The translations under genes and the position numbers were made by a program. A DNA stretch of 64,000 nucleotides, taken from NCBI RefSeq assembly GCF_020405225.1, contig NZ_CP084472.1:3472001-3536000 (forward strand). Direction: 5' to 3'. This document shows positions 52,142 to 61,207 of this stretch, one piece after another. The DNA comes from Natrinema sp. DC36 (GTDB lineage Archaea; Halobacteriota; Halobacteria; Halobacteriales; Natrialbaceae). The notes beneath the pieces are model-generated. The model was given only the letters and a program-made list of their open reading frames with translations. It was not told the DNA's origin and did no database searches. Numbering within the stretch: position 1 is the stretch's first letter; each line of letters opens with the position of its first letter.

Positions 52142-54784
52142 ATGGCGCAAGCGGGAAATTCCGAACTCGTCGACGCGTTCGAGCAGTTCTTTCGTAACTA
52201 CTACGACAACGAGGTCAAACAGCTTGCCCAGCAGTATCCCAACGAGCAGCGATCGCTCCACATCGACTGGCAGGACCTCTACAAATTCGATCCCGACCTC
52301 GCGGACGATTTCCTCGCACAGCCGGAACAGCTCCAGCGCTACGCCGAGGAGGCGCTGCGCCTCTACGACCTCCCGATCGACGTAAGTCTCGGGCAGGCTC
52401 ACGTCCGAATCCGGAACCTCCCGGAGACGGAGTCCCCCGAGATCCGGGAGATCCGCGCTCGAGAGATGAACTCCCTCGTCCAGGTCCGGGGGATCGTTCG
52501 CAAAGCCACCGATGTCCGGCCCAAGATCGAGGAATCCGCCTTCGAGTGCCAGCTCTGTGGTACTCTCACCCGCGTCCCCCAGTCCAGCGGCGACTTTCAG
52601 GAACCCCACGAGTGCCAGGGCTGTGAACGGCAGGGCCCGTTCCGCGTCAACTTCGACCAGTCCGAGTTCGTCGACTCGCAGAAGCTGCGCATTCAGGAGA
52701 GTCCCGAGGGGCTGCGCGGCGGGGAGACCCCGCAGTCGCTCGACATCCACATCGAGGACGACATCACCGGCGAGGTCACGCCCGGCGACCACGTCTCCGC
52801 AACCGGCGTCCTCCGGCTCGAGCAACAGGGCGACCAGCAGGAGAAGTCGCCGGTCTTCGACTTCTACATGGAGGGGATGTCAGTCGAGGTCGACGAAGAA
52901 CAGTTCGAGGACATGGACATCACCGACGAGGACAAAGAGGAGATCATCCGACTCTCGAGCTCCGAGGGCATCTACGAGCAGATGGTCGCCTCCATCGCGC
53001 CCTCGATCTACGGCTACGATCAGGAGAAGCTCTCGATGATCCTCCAGCTGTTTTCCGGCGTGACGAAGCAGCTGCCCGACGGCTCGAGGATTCGCGGGGA
53101 CTTGCACATGCTGCTTATCGGTGATCCTGGTACTGGTAAATGCGTCCGCGGAGATACGAAGGTTACTCTCGTAGACGGACGAGAGGTCCCGATTCGTGAT
53201 CTCGTCGAATCAAATCTCGAGGACCCGAAACCGATCGATGACGGCTGGTACGACGAAATCGATCTCGAGGTTCCGTCCCTGCAGGACGACGGTTCAATCG
53301 CCCCACAGCGTGCGACGAAAGTCTGGAAACGCAAAGCGCCCGAGCAGATGTATCGCGTGCAGACCTCGAGCGGACGGGAACTCGAGGTGACGCCGTCGCA
53401 TCCGCTGTTCGTTCCCACTGCGACCAGCTTTCAGGCAACACGCGCCGACGAACTATCCGTCGGTGACACCGTCGCTGCGATGGAAACGCTCGTAGACCCA
53501 GTCGGCCAGTCAGACCCAAAAGAAGTGCTGGCTGATGGTGGCGTAGCGACTATCTCTGGTACCGTCGAGACGGATCGAATCGTCTCGATCGAGACACTCG
53601 AGCCCGACTACGACTGGGTGTACGACCTCGAGGTCGAGAGCACTCACAACTACGTCTCGAACGGAGTCATCTCGCATAACTCCCAGATGCTGAGCTACAT
53701 TCAGAACATCGCTCCTCGCGCCGTTTACACCTCCGGGAAAGGCTCGTCCTCGGCGGGTCTTACCGCCGCCGCCGTTCGCGACGACTTCGGTGACGGCCAG
53801 CAATGGACTCTCGAGGCTGGGGCCCTCGTCCTCGCCGATCAGGGGATCGCCGCCATTGACGAGCTAGATAAAATGCGATCGGAAGACAGGAGTGCCATGC
53901 ACGAGGCCTTAGAACAACAGAAGATCTCGGTCTCGAAGGCCGGAATCAACGCGACGCTCAAGTCCCGCTGTTCCCTGCTCGGTGCGGCCAACCCCAAGTA
54001 CGGCCGCTTCGACCAGTACGAGCCGATCGGCGAGCAGATCGACCTCGAGCCGGCGCTGATCTCGCGGTTCGACCTGATCTTCACCGTGACGGACCAGCCC
54101 GACGAGGAGAAAGACCGCAACCTCGCGGAACACATCATCACCACGAACTACGCGGGCGAGTTGACCACGCAGCGCGAGGAGATGACGTCGATGGACGTCT
54201 CGACCGAGGAGATCGACGAGATGACCGCGCAGGTCGATCCGGAGATCGACGCCGAACTCCTGCGCAAGTACATCGCCTACGCGAAACAGAACTGCCATCC
54301 GCGGATGACCGAGAGCGCTCGCAATTCGATCCGGGATTTCTACGTCGACCTGCGTGCGAAGGGGTCCGACGAGGACGCGCCGGTCCCCGTGACGGCGCGG
54401 AAACTCGAGGCACTGGTGCGCCTCTCGGAGGCCAGCGCTCGCGTGCGACTGTCGGATACGGTCGAGCAGGTCGACGCCGAACGGGTCATCGAGATCGTTC
54501 GCTCGTGTCTGCAGGACATCGGCGTCGATCCCGAGACCGGCGAGTTCGACGCGGACATCGTCGAGGCCGGCACCTCGAAGTCCCAGCGCGACCGGATCAA
54601 GAACCTCAAACAGCTGATCGGCGACATCGAGGAGGAGTACGACGACGGCGCGCCGGTTGACATCGTCCTCGAGCGAGCCGAGGAAGTCGGCATGGATCAG
54701 TCCAAGGCCGAACACGAGATCGACAAGCTCAAACAGAAAGGCGAGGTCTACGAGCCGAGTACGGATACGCTTCGGACGACGTAG
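52142..54784 (+). CDS. mcm: Replicative helicase MCM, interrupted by a mini-intein
   Basis: The hexameric 3'-5' DNA helicase of archaeal replication. The full frame has 880 residues; without the 180-residue intein it is 700, the normal haloarchaeal length. Domains: N-terminal A/B/C region with a zinc ribbon (CQLC near 136, CQGC near 158), AAA+ core with Walker A GDPGTGK (327-333) directly before the intein, then after splicing SQML, Walker B AAIDELDKM, arginine-finger region SRFDLIF, and a C-terminal winged helix (ending EPSTDTLRTT). Convergent with tfb; only 33 bases separate their stops. Confidence 0.97.
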   Translation: MAQAGNSELVDAFEQFFRNYYDNEVKQLAQQYPNEQRSLHIDWQDLYKFDPDLADDFLAQPEQLQRYAEEALRLYDLPIDVSLGQAHVRIRNLPETESPEIREIRAREMNSLVQVRGIVRKATDVRPKIEESAFECQLCGTLTRVPQSSGDFQEPHECQGCERQGPFRVNFDQSEFVDSQKLRIQESPEGLRGGETPQSLDIHIEDDITGEVTPGDHVSATGVLRLEQQGDQQEKSPVFDFYMEGMSVEVDEEQFEDMDITDEDKEEIIRLSSSEGIYEQMVASIAPSIYGYDQEKLSMILQLFSGVTKQLPDGSRIRGDLHMLLIGDPGTGKCVRGDTKVTLVDGREVPIRDLVESNLEDPKPIDDGWYDEIDLEVPSLQDDGSIAPQRATKVWKRKAPEQMYRVQTSSGRELEVTPSHPLFVPTATSFQATRADELSVGDTVAAMETLVDPVGQSDPKEVLADGGVATISGTVETDRIVSIETLEPDYDWVYDLEVESTHNYVSNGVISHNSQMLSYIQNIAPRAVYTSGKGSSSAGLTAAAVRDDFGDGQQWTLEAGALVLADQGIAAIDELDKMRSEDRSAMHEALEQQKISVSKAGINATLKSRCSLLGAANPKYGRFDQYEPIGEQIDLEPALISRFDLIFTVTDQPDEEKDRNLAEHIITTNYAGELTTQREEMTSMDVSTEEIDEMTAQVDPEIDAELLRKYIAYAKQNCHPRMTESARNSIRDFYVDLRAKGSDEDAPVPVTARKLEALVRLSEASARVRLSDTVEQVDAERVIEIVRSCLQDIGVDPETGEFDADIVEAGTSKSQRDRIKNLKQLIGDIEEEYDDGAPVDIVLERAEEVGMDQSKAEHEIDKLKQKGEVYEPSTDTLRTT
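53141..53680 (+). other. Intein (180 residues, no homing endonuclease) in MCM Walker A
   Basis: In-frame protein intron, residues 334-513 of the frame. It starts with the nucleophile cysteine (CVRGDTKVTLVDG, block A), has block B with TPSHPLFVP, and ends with VYDLEVESTHNYVS followed by the C-terminal HN (blocks F and G). The first residue after it is serine, so the host reads GKS. Typical endonuclease blocks C-E (LAGLIDADG) are missing, and the sequence between block B and block F is only about 75 residues, so it is a mini-intein. It is expected to self-splice to give active MCM. GC content of this segment appears lower than the flanks. Confidence 0.9.
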
Positions 54785-54817
54785 GACGAGTGGCGGACCG
54801 ACATGCTCGAACGTGCC

Positions 54818-55717
54818 TTAGAGCTCTCTGAGATTCATGACGGTCGATCGGATCGTCACGGCAGCGACGTCGGCCACCTCCGCGGCGTCGGACTGGGTTA
54901 CCGACGGCCACTCCTCGCGTTCGCCGGTGGCCTTGTAGAGACAGCCCGCAGCGACCCCGCTCGGATTGCGCCCGCCGATCAGCCCGGCCTCGAGCAGGGC
55001 GTCGACGTGCTCTCGCGCACGCCGCTCGACCGCCTGTCCGAGGTCGAGTTTCGACGCGTACCGCGGGAGATACTGCGTGGGATCGATCGGCCCCGTCGGC
55101 AGACCGAGTTCACGGTTCAAGGCGTCGTAGGCGACGGTGAGTTCGTCGCTGTCGGCGCGCGCGACGGCGGCGATTTCGTCGATCGTCCGGGCGATCGAGC
55201 GCGTTCGACAGGTCGCGTAGATCGCGGCGGCGGCGAAGCCTTCCAGCGACCGCCCCTGCAGGAGGTCTTCGGACTGGGCGGACTCGAAGAGCGCGCAAGA
55301 CTGCTCTCGAGCGGAGTCCGGTAGTGAGAGCAAGGCGGTGATCCGCCTGATTTCTGCGAATCCGTACACCTGATTTCGTTCGGCCTTCGAGGAGATTCGG
55401 GCCCGGTTGTGCTCTCGGCGTAATCGAGCGATCTGCCGTCGTTTTCTGCCGGTTAACCGAGAACTGTACCCCGAACTCGAGCCGGAGCCGTATCCGATCT
55501 CCGTCGAGAGCCCGCGATCGTGTCTCGAGCGGGTTAGCGGGGCTCCGGTGCGTCTCGGGTCGGTGTCCTCGTCGTCGAACGACCGCCACTCGGGACCGTG
55601 ATCGATCGCGTCCTCTGCCGAGACAAGTCCGCACTCCTCACAGACTATTTCGGTATCCCTCTTCCGCAATCTGCCATCACATTCGGGACAGACTATAGAC
55701 GTATCAGCATTCGCCAT
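54818..55717 (-). CDS. tfb: Transcription initiation factor TFB
   Basis: General transcription factor of 299 residues that bridges TBP-DNA and RNA polymerase. A zinc ribbon (CPECDGRLRKRDTEIVCEEC, about 10-29) is followed by a B-finger/linker (about 40-100) and two cyclin-like repeats (about 105-200 and 205-299), each with AAAIYATCRTRSI or AAGCLYKATGEREE signatures. Haloarchaea usually carry several paralogues; this one has a serine/glycine-rich linker (GSGSSSGYSS) that may mark a specific paralogue. A TATA-like TTTAAATATTA is about 40 bases before the start. Confidence 0.94.
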   Translation of the reverse strand: MANADTSIVCPECDGRLRKRDTEIVCEECGLVSAEDAIDHGPEWRSFDDEDTDPRRTGAPLTRSRHDRGLSTEIGYGSGSSSGYSSRLTGRKRRQIARLRREHNRARISSKAERNQVYGFAEIRRITALLSLPDSAREQSCALFESAQSEDLLQGRSLEGFAAAAIYATCRTRSIARTIDEIAAVARADSDELTVAYDALNRELGLPTGPIDPTQYLPRYASKLDLGQAVERRAREHVDALLEAGLIGGRNPSGVAAGCLYKATGEREEWPSVTQSDAAEVADVAAVTIRSTVMNLREL

Positions 55718-55819
55718 TGGTTATTTCATTCCCTATCTACCACTGGCTTCCGCTTAATATTTAAACTGTTGGAATGTCTAAAGGAAACTGTGGGGCTGGA
55801 GGGAAAGAACAGGGGGAGG

Positions 55820-56170
55820 CTATCGGTCGACTAATCGCGCCAGCAGGGACCGTGACTGCGATTCCGACTCGCGGGTCGCCGTCTTGTCGTCCGCTCGATC
55901 GGCCAACAGTTGTTCGTACTGATCGATGACCGTCTGTCGGCGTCGTTCGCTGGTTTCGACCAGTTGCTCGAGGGCGGCGATCCGGGCGCGAAGCCGCGCG
56001 CGTTCGATCTTGTAGGCGAGCGGCGGTTCCCGTCGATCCGAGTCGGGGGAGGGCCGTTGCAGCGGGCGACCGTCTCGATGGTCCGATACGGCGGGTCCGT
56101 TTGGATACCTGTGTTCGGTTCGTTCGGCACTGAAGTGGATGGGCCTTGGACCTCGTTGCTCGGCGGACAT
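55820..56170 (-). CDS. Small coiled-coil protein, haloarchaeal
   Basis: Protein of 116 residues. The N-terminal 45 residues are arginine/proline-rich and low-complexity; residues about 50-100 (KIERARLRARIAALEQLVETSERRRQTVIDQYEQLL) are a strong coiled coil. No enzyme motif. It sits between tfb and thrC on the same strand with its own upstream gap. I am less sure of the start; the N-terminal part could be extension. Confidence 0.5.
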   Translation of the reverse strand: MSAEQRGPRPIHFSAERTEHRYPNGPAVSDHRDGRPLQRPSPDSDRREPPLAYKIERARLRARIAALEQLVETSERRRQTVIDQYEQLLADRADDKTATRESESQSRSLLARLVDR

Positions 56171-56260
56171 GGCTCGACAACGCCTACCATACCGTCCCGG
56201 AAAAAGCTCAGTCAGTCGGGCGTCAGACGCGTCAGACGCGGGTCGTCCGTCCGAACGACG

Positions 56261-57520
56261 CTACTCCTGCAGGTGCTCGAGCACTCCCTGCGTGTCGGCC
56301 GGCACGGGTTCGGGTTCGCTGCCGGCGGCGGCCGCGGCGTCGGGGTCTTTGAGCAGGTGGCCGGTAGTGAGACAGGCGACGCGCTCGTCGTCGTCGACGA
56401 TTCCCGCTGCGCGAAGCTTTCGGAGACCGGCGACGGAGGCCGCGGAGGCGGGCTCGACGCCGATCCCTTCGCCCGCGAGGTCGCGCTGGGCCTCGGTGAT
56501 CGCCTCGTCGGAGACCGCGACGGCGGTACCGCCGGTCTCGCGGATGCCGGGTAGGGCCTTGGGCGCGTTGACCGGGTTGCCGATTCGGATCGCGGTCGCG
56601 CGCGTCTCGACGTCGTCCCAGCGCCGGACTTCGTCGGCCCCGTTCTCGATCGCCTCGACCATCGGCGCGGCACCCTCGGCCTGGACGCCGGTCAGTTTCG
56701 GGACCTCGCCCTCCTCGAGTTCGCCCGCGTGGACGAGTTCGCGGAATGCCTTGTACAGCGCCGACGTGTTACCTGCGTTACCGACCGGGAGCACGATCCG
56801 GTCCGGGACGGTGTCGTAATCGGCGAGGAAGCCCTCGAGGATCTCGAGGCCGATCGTCTTCTGGCCCTCGAGTCGGAAGGGATTCAGCGAGTTCAGCAGG
56901 TAGGCCTCGCCCTGCCCCGCGAGTTCCTGAACGATGTCCAGACAGGCGTCGAAGTTGCCGTCGACCTCGAGGATGCGCGCGCCGTGAAGGCTCGCCTGGG
57001 CGATCTTGCCGGCGGCGACCTTGCCGGCGGGGAGGAGCACGAGCGTCTGCATCCCGCCGCGGGAGCCGTAGGCGGCCAGCGCGGCGCTGGTGTTGCCCGT
57101 CGAGGCACAGGCCAGTCGGCCGACGCCGAGTTCTTCGGCGACCCGAACGCCGACGGTCATCCCGCGGTCCTTGAACGAGCCGGTCGGGTTCATCCCCTCG
57201 TGTTTGATCCGCAGGGTCTCGACGCCGATATCGTCCTCGAGACGAGGGACCTCGTACAGCGGCGTCGCCCCTTCCTGAATCGAGACGCCCGATTCGAACG
57301 GCAGCGCGTCGGCGTAGCGCCAGACGCCCTCACCCTCGAAGTCGTCGAAGGTGGGCAGGTCGGCGTAGCGGACCTCGAGCAGCCCGTCACACTCGTCGCA
57401 CGTGTATCGGACGTCGTCGAAGGGAGCGAAGGTGTCGCCGCACTCGATGCACTCGAGCCAGACGCCCTCGTCGGCGTCCGCAGGTTGTTCCGGTTGATCA
57501 GCCGAGAGACTGAGACTCAT
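56261..57520 (-). CDS. thrC: Threonine synthase
   Basis: PLP enzyme of 419 residues that converts O-phosphohomoserine to threonine. A zinc-ribbon-like N-terminus (CIECGDTFAPFDDVRYTCDECDG) precedes the fold, as in many archaeal ThrC. The PLP lysine is in NPTGSFKDRGM (about residue 118), and ACASTGNTSAALAAYGSRGGM carries the phosphate-binding part. The C-terminus is extended with an alanine/glutamate-rich tail (DAAAAAGSEPEPVPADTQ). Single transcript. Confidence 0.94.
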   Translation of the reverse strand: MSLSLSADQPEQPADADEGVWLECIECGDTFAPFDDVRYTCDECDGLLEVRYADLPTFDDFEGEGVWRYADALPFESGVSIQEGATPLYEVPRLEDDIGVETLRIKHEGMNPTGSFKDRGMTVGVRVAEELGVGRLACASTGNTSAALAAYGSRGGMQTLVLLPAGKVAAGKIAQASLHGARILEVDGNFDACLDIVQELAGQGEAYLLNSLNPFRLEGQKTIGLEILEGFLADYDTVPDRIVLPVGNAGNTSALYKAFRELVHAGELEEGEVPKLTGVQAEGAAPMVEAIENGADEVRRWDDVETRATAIRIGNPVNAPKALPGIRETGGTAVAVSDEAITEAQRDLAGEGIGVEPASAASVAGLRKLRAAGIVDDDERVACLTTGHLLKDPDAAAAAGSEPEPVPADTQGVLEHLQE

Positions 57521-57704
57521 TGTCGGTCGAGAGGGAGGCGAGGGGGAAAAAGTGACTGGATTCGTCGGTGGGCGACCCGCTGGACCGCGTCGCTGACCTC
57601 GTTTCGGTGACGTGACGACGATGCTCGAGTCAGTCGATTCCCCGAACTGCGAACCGGATCACCGCAGTCCCCGTGATTAGTGGTCGGTACCCCTTTCCCC
57701 AGCG

Positions 57705-57782
57705 TTACAGCAGGACCAGCGCGATCAGGGCCGCCGGCCCTAACACCATGAGGAGCGTCGCGAGTACCAGTCTGAACGACAT
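57705..57782 (-). CDS. Possible 25-residue membrane peptide
   Basis: A short frame reading MSFRLVLATLLMVLGPAALI and ending ALVLL before a TAA. It is hydrophobic from end to end, with two positive-charge-free termini except R4. Such micro-membrane peptides exist in haloarchaea, but 25 residues can arise by chance in GC-rich DNA. Low confidence. Confidence 0.3.
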   Translation of the reverse strand: MSFRLVLATLLMVLGPAALIALVLL

Positions 57783-57993
57783 GGGTCGCGTCACTCCTCG
57801 ATCGACTCAGATATAAGCGCAATAGATTGTTCAGCTATATGAACACACGGCACCGGTGACCAATATCGGATTGACCGCGGAAACGAGCGATTTCTCCGAC
57901 GGTTTAGTACCCCGACGAGCCAGCGCAGCGAGTGTGCTCGGCTACGCGAGTTCTTCGGAACGTCACTCACCGCTCACGCAAACAATCTGGACC

Positions 57994-58027
57994 AAAAAGC
58001 CGACCGCTCGTTTCACTCGCGGTCGGC
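57994..58027 (-). terminator. Intrinsic-terminator-like hairpin of the arg operon
   Basis: On the minus strand GCCGACCGC pairs perfectly with GCGGTCGGC (nine base pairs), followed directly by five T residues (TTTTT on the minus strand at 57998-57994). It begins three bases after the argF stop codon. This is the clearest terminator in the window. Confidence 0.7.
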
Positions 58028-58030
58028 CAT

Positions 58031-58960
58031 CTACTCGAGCAGCCAGCTCAGCAACGCCTTCTGGGCGTGAAGTCGGTTTTCCGCCTGATCGAAGACGATC
58101 GAGCGGTCGCCCTCGATAATGTCGTCGGTGATCTCCTCGCCGCGGTGGGCCGGGAGACAGTGCATGACCGACGCATCGGGGGCGTGCTCGAGCAGCTCCG
58201 AACTGACCTGAAAGCCCGCGAAATCGTCCATGCGGACGTCGCGTTCGTCCTCCTGGCCCATGCTGATCCAGACGTCCGTATAGATGATATCGGCGTCGGT
58301 GACCGCCTCGACGGGATCGGTCGTGGTCGTCGGATCGCCGCCGAGTTCGCGAGCCCGCTCGAGGACGGCGTCGTCGACCTCGTAGCCCTCGGGCGTCGCG
58401 ATTGTCAGATCGACGTCCGTCAGCGCACAGCCGAGCGCGAACGACTGGGCGACGTTGTTGCCGTCGCCGATCCAGGCCGCCGAGACGTCCTCGAAGCCGT
58501 CCTCGTGTTCGCGGATCGTCAGCAGATCCGCGAGCGTCTGGCAGGGGTGGGCGTCGTCGGTGAGCCCGTTGACGATCGGAACCGAGGAGTACTCCGCGAG
58601 CACTTCGATGTTCTCGTGTTTGAAGACGCGAGCCATCACCGCGTCGACGTACCGCGAGAGCGCACGCGACGTGTCTTTCAGCGGTTCGCCCCGCCCGAGC
58701 TGGATGTCGTCTTCCCCGAGGAAGATCGCGTGTCCGCCGAGCTGTGTCATTCCCGTCTCGAAGGAGACCCTGGTACGGGTACTCGCCTTCTGGAAGAGCA
58801 TCCCCAGGGTCCGCCCGGAGAGGTCGGCGTGGTCCTCGCCGGCTTCGACGGCGCGTTTGTACTCGTCGGCCGTATCGAGAACTGCGAGCAGTTCCGCCTC
58901 GGAGAGGTCGTCGACGTCGAGGAAATGTCTCGGCTCCGTCTCGTTCGTTGCTGTTGTCAT
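58031..58960 (-). CDS. argF: Ornithine carbamoyltransferase
   Basis: Enzyme of 309 residues that makes citrulline from ornithine and carbamoyl phosphate. The carbamoyl-phosphate loop STRTRVSFE is near residue 60, the FLGEDDIQLGRGEPLKDTSR stretch follows it, and HCLPAHRGEEI near residue 270 carries the ornithine-binding cysteine. Last gene of the arginine cluster; 31 bases after argE. Confidence 0.95.
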   Translation of the reverse strand: MTTATNETEPRHFLDVDDLSEAELLAVLDTADEYKRAVEAGEDHADLSGRTLGMLFQKASTRTRVSFETGMTQLGGHAIFLGEDDIQLGRGEPLKDTSRALSRYVDAVMARVFKHENIEVLAEYSSVPIVNGLTDDAHPCQTLADLLTIREHEDGFEDVSAAWIGDGNNVAQSFALGCALTDVDLTIATPEGYEVDDAVLERARELGGDPTTTTDPVEAVTDADIIYTDVWISMGQEDERDVRMDDFAGFQVSSELLEHAPDASVMHCLPAHRGEEITDDIIEGDRSIVFDQAENRLHAQKALLSWLLE

Positions 58961-58991
58961 GGTATGATAAATCGTCTGCGTGTACTCGTGC

Positions 58992-60062
58992 TCAGTCCTC
59001 GCTAAGCGTCCGCGCGACGCGCTCGAGGATCGCTACTGACTGATCGAACTCCGACAGCGGCAGTCGTTCGTCGGGCGCGTGATCGAGGTCCGAGTTGCCC
59101 GGCCCGTAGGTGACCATCGGACAGTCCCAGGCCCCGGCGTAGATGTTCATGTCGCTCGTGCCGGTCTTTCGCACCAGGCGAGGATCGCCACCCTCCTTGC
59201 GGATGGCGACGCGAAACGCCCGTGCGACCGCCGTTCGCGGGCTCATCATCACCGGCGGGACCTTATCCTTCCAGGTGACGGTCCCGACCTCGAGTTCGGC
59301 CTCCGCGGCTTCGCGGACGGTCCCCACGGTGAGCGCTGGCGGCACGCGCAACTGGACGTCCATCGTCGCCTCGACGGAGAGGCCGTCGGCGCTGACGCCG
59401 CCTTCGATATCGACCGGCTTGGTCGTCACCTGCTCGAATACCGGTTCGTACTCGTCGCCCTCGAAGCGGTCCTCGACGGCCGACCACCAGCGGACGGCGT
59501 GTTGGATCGCGTTCGGGTCCGGCCGGGAGGTGTGGCCGGACTCGCTGGTCGCGACGTACGTGCCGGCGATCAGTCCGCGATACCCGAGCGTGATCCCGTC
59601 GGCTCCGGAGGGTTCGCCGTTGACGACGGCGTCCGGTGGCTCCTCGCGGTCGTCGACCAGATAGCGCGACCCCTTCGAGTCGATTTCTTCGCCGACGACG
59701 CCGACGAAGGAGACGCCGGTGCGGACGGCGGCGGCCGCCATCGCGGCGAGCGGCCCCGTCGCGTCGACGCTGCCGCGACCCCAGAGGATCTCGTCGTCGC
59801 CGGTCGCTTCGACCTCGACGGGGATGTCCCCCGGCACGGTGTCGATGTGTGAGGTCAACAACACGGCGTCGTCCGCCGGCGCGCGGACGTTTCCGACCGC
59901 GTCGATCCAGACCTCCCGGTCGTGGGCCTCGAAGAAGTCCACGAGGCGTTTGGCCGCCTCGCGTTCCTCGCCGGTCGGCGAGGGGATCGAAACGAGATCG
60001 ACCAACAGCTCCCGGGCGTCCGCCGCCGTCACGTCCGTCGGCTCGCTCGAGTTCGCGTTCAT
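58992..60062 (-). CDS. argE: [LysW]-ornithine/lysine hydrolase (ArgE/LysK-like)
   Basis: Metallopeptidase of 356 residues (M20 family) that releases ornithine (or lysine) from the LysW carrier. Metal ligands: HIDTVPGD (near 72), WGRGSVDATGPLAAM (near 95-109), and the catalytic VVGEEIDSKG (near 125) and GTSDMNIYAG. Start MNANSSEPTDVTAADARELL at 60062 overlaps the stop of argD by four bases. A much longer frame upstream is only the shadow of argD. Confidence 0.9.
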   Translation of the reverse strand: MNANSSEPTDVTAADARELLVDLVSIPSPTGEEREAAKRLVDFFEAHDREVWIDAVGNVRAPADDAVLLTSHIDTVPGDIPVEVEATGDDEILWGRGSVDATGPLAAMAAAAVRTGVSFVGVVGEEIDSKGSRYLVDDREEPPDAVVNGEPSGADGITLGYRGLIAGTYVATSESGHTSRPDPNAIQHAVRWWSAVEDRFEGDEYEPVFEQVTTKPVDIEGGVSADGLSVEATMDVQLRVPPALTVGTVREAAEAELEVGTVTWKDKVPPVMMSPRTAVARAFRVAIRKEGGDPRLVRKTGTSDMNIYAGAWDCPMVTYGPGNSDLDHAPDERLPLSEFDQSVAILERVARTLSED

Positions 60063-61207
60063 GATTCGGTGTCGGATGCGACGACCGCGGTCAGCGCGTC
60101 CACGAGTCGGTCCGCCTCCGCCTCTTCGATCACGAGCGGGGGCAGCAGACGCAGAACCGTTCGACCCGCGGGAAGCGCCAGGACCTGGTGGTTCATCGCC
60201 AGATCGCGAGCGGCGCGGTTCGCGCCGCGTTTCAACTCGACGCCGACGAGCAGTCCGTCGCCGCGGATCTCGCGGACCTCGTCGCCCAGCGCCGCCTCGA
60301 GTTCTGCCGTGAGATAGTCCCCCATCTCGGCTGCGTGGGCGGGCCACTCCTTTTCGACCAGCGTCGAGACGGTCGCGTGAACCGCCGCGGCGACGACGGG
60401 GCCGCCGCTGAACGTGGCGTTGTGCGAGGCCGCGCCGTCGGCGATCCAGTCCTGCACCGCGACCGCGCCGACGGGGAGGCCGTTGCCCAGCCCTTTCGCC
60501 GTCGTGAGCACGTCCGGCGTGACGCCCGCGTTCTGGCAGGCCCACATCTCGCCGGTGCGGCCCATCCCGGTCTGGACCTCGTCGAAGACGAGCGCCGCGC
60601 CGGCCTCGTCGGTGCACTCGCGGGCGGTCTCGAGGTAGCCCGCGGGCGGAACGTTGATCCCGCCTTCGCCCTGAATCGGCTCGAGGATGACGGCCGCGGT
60701 CTCGTCGTCGACGGCGGCCGCGAGCTCTTCGCCGTCGCCGTAGGGGACGAACTCCACGTCGCCGGCCAGCGGCTCGTAGGGCTTCTTGTACTTGTCCTTC
60801 CAGGTCGCCGCGAGCGCCCCCATCGTCCGCCCGTGGAACGAGCGGGTCGCGGCGACGATCTTGGACTCGCCGGTCGCCGACCGGGCGAACTTCAAGGCGG
60901 CCTCGTTGGCCTCGGTCCCGGAGTTGCAGAACCAGGCGGACTCGAGTCCGTCGGGCGCCGCCGCGACGAACGCCGCGTAGGCGTCCTCGCGCGACTGGAT
61001 GGGATAGGAGGAGTCGACGAACGTTAGGTCGCCGACCTGCTCCTGGACGGCCTCGACGACCGCGGGGTGGGAGTGACCCAGCGGCGTGCACGCGAAACTC
61101 GCGCCGGCGTCGAGGTACTCCGTCCCGTCGGCAGTGTAGAGATACGGTCCTTCGCCGGTCTCGAGCCCGATCGGCTTGCTCCCGGAGATGAAGTCGAGGT
61201 CGCTCAT
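60059..61207 (-). CDS. argD: Acetylornithine/LysW-aminoadipate-semialdehyde aminotransferase
   Basis: PLP-dependent class III aminotransferase of 382 residues. The motif GTEANEAALKFAR, the lysine region TTAKGLGNGLPVGAVA (about 235-250) and LRLLPPLVIEEAEADRLV in the C-terminus identify ArgD/LysJ. The acidic N-terminus is short. The start overlaps argB by four bases (ATGA). Confidence 0.93.
   Translation of the reverse strand: MSDLDFISGSKPIGLETGEGPYLYTADGTEYLDAGASFACTPLGHSHPAVVEAVQEQVGDLTFVDSSYPIQSREDAYAAFVAAAPDGLESAWFCNSGTEANEAALKFARSATGESKIVAATRSFHGRTMGALAATWKDKYKKPYEPLAGDVEFVPYGDGEELAAAVDDETAAVILEPIQGEGGINVPPAGYLETARECTDEAGAALVFDEVQTGMGRTGEMWACQNAGVTPDVLTTAKGLGNGLPVGAVAVQDWIADGAASHNATFSGGPVVAAAVHATVSTLVEKEWPAHAAEMGDYLTAELEAALGDEVREIRGDGLLVGVELKRGANRAARDLAMNHQVLALPAGRTVLRLLPPLVIEEAEADRLVDALTAVVASDTES

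Larger units (their letters stand above)
57521..58030. other. Intergenic between thrC and the arg operon
   Basis: About 510 bases. Contains a possible 25-codon membrane peptide (listed) and the terminator hairpin of the arg operon at its end. Otherwise empty; frames are arginine-rich shadows. Confidence 0.4.

Noticed and set aside
53141-53680. A LAGLIDADG homing endonuclease in the MCM intein
   Set aside because: The insert is only 180 residues and the stretch between splicing blocks is too short to hold the domain.
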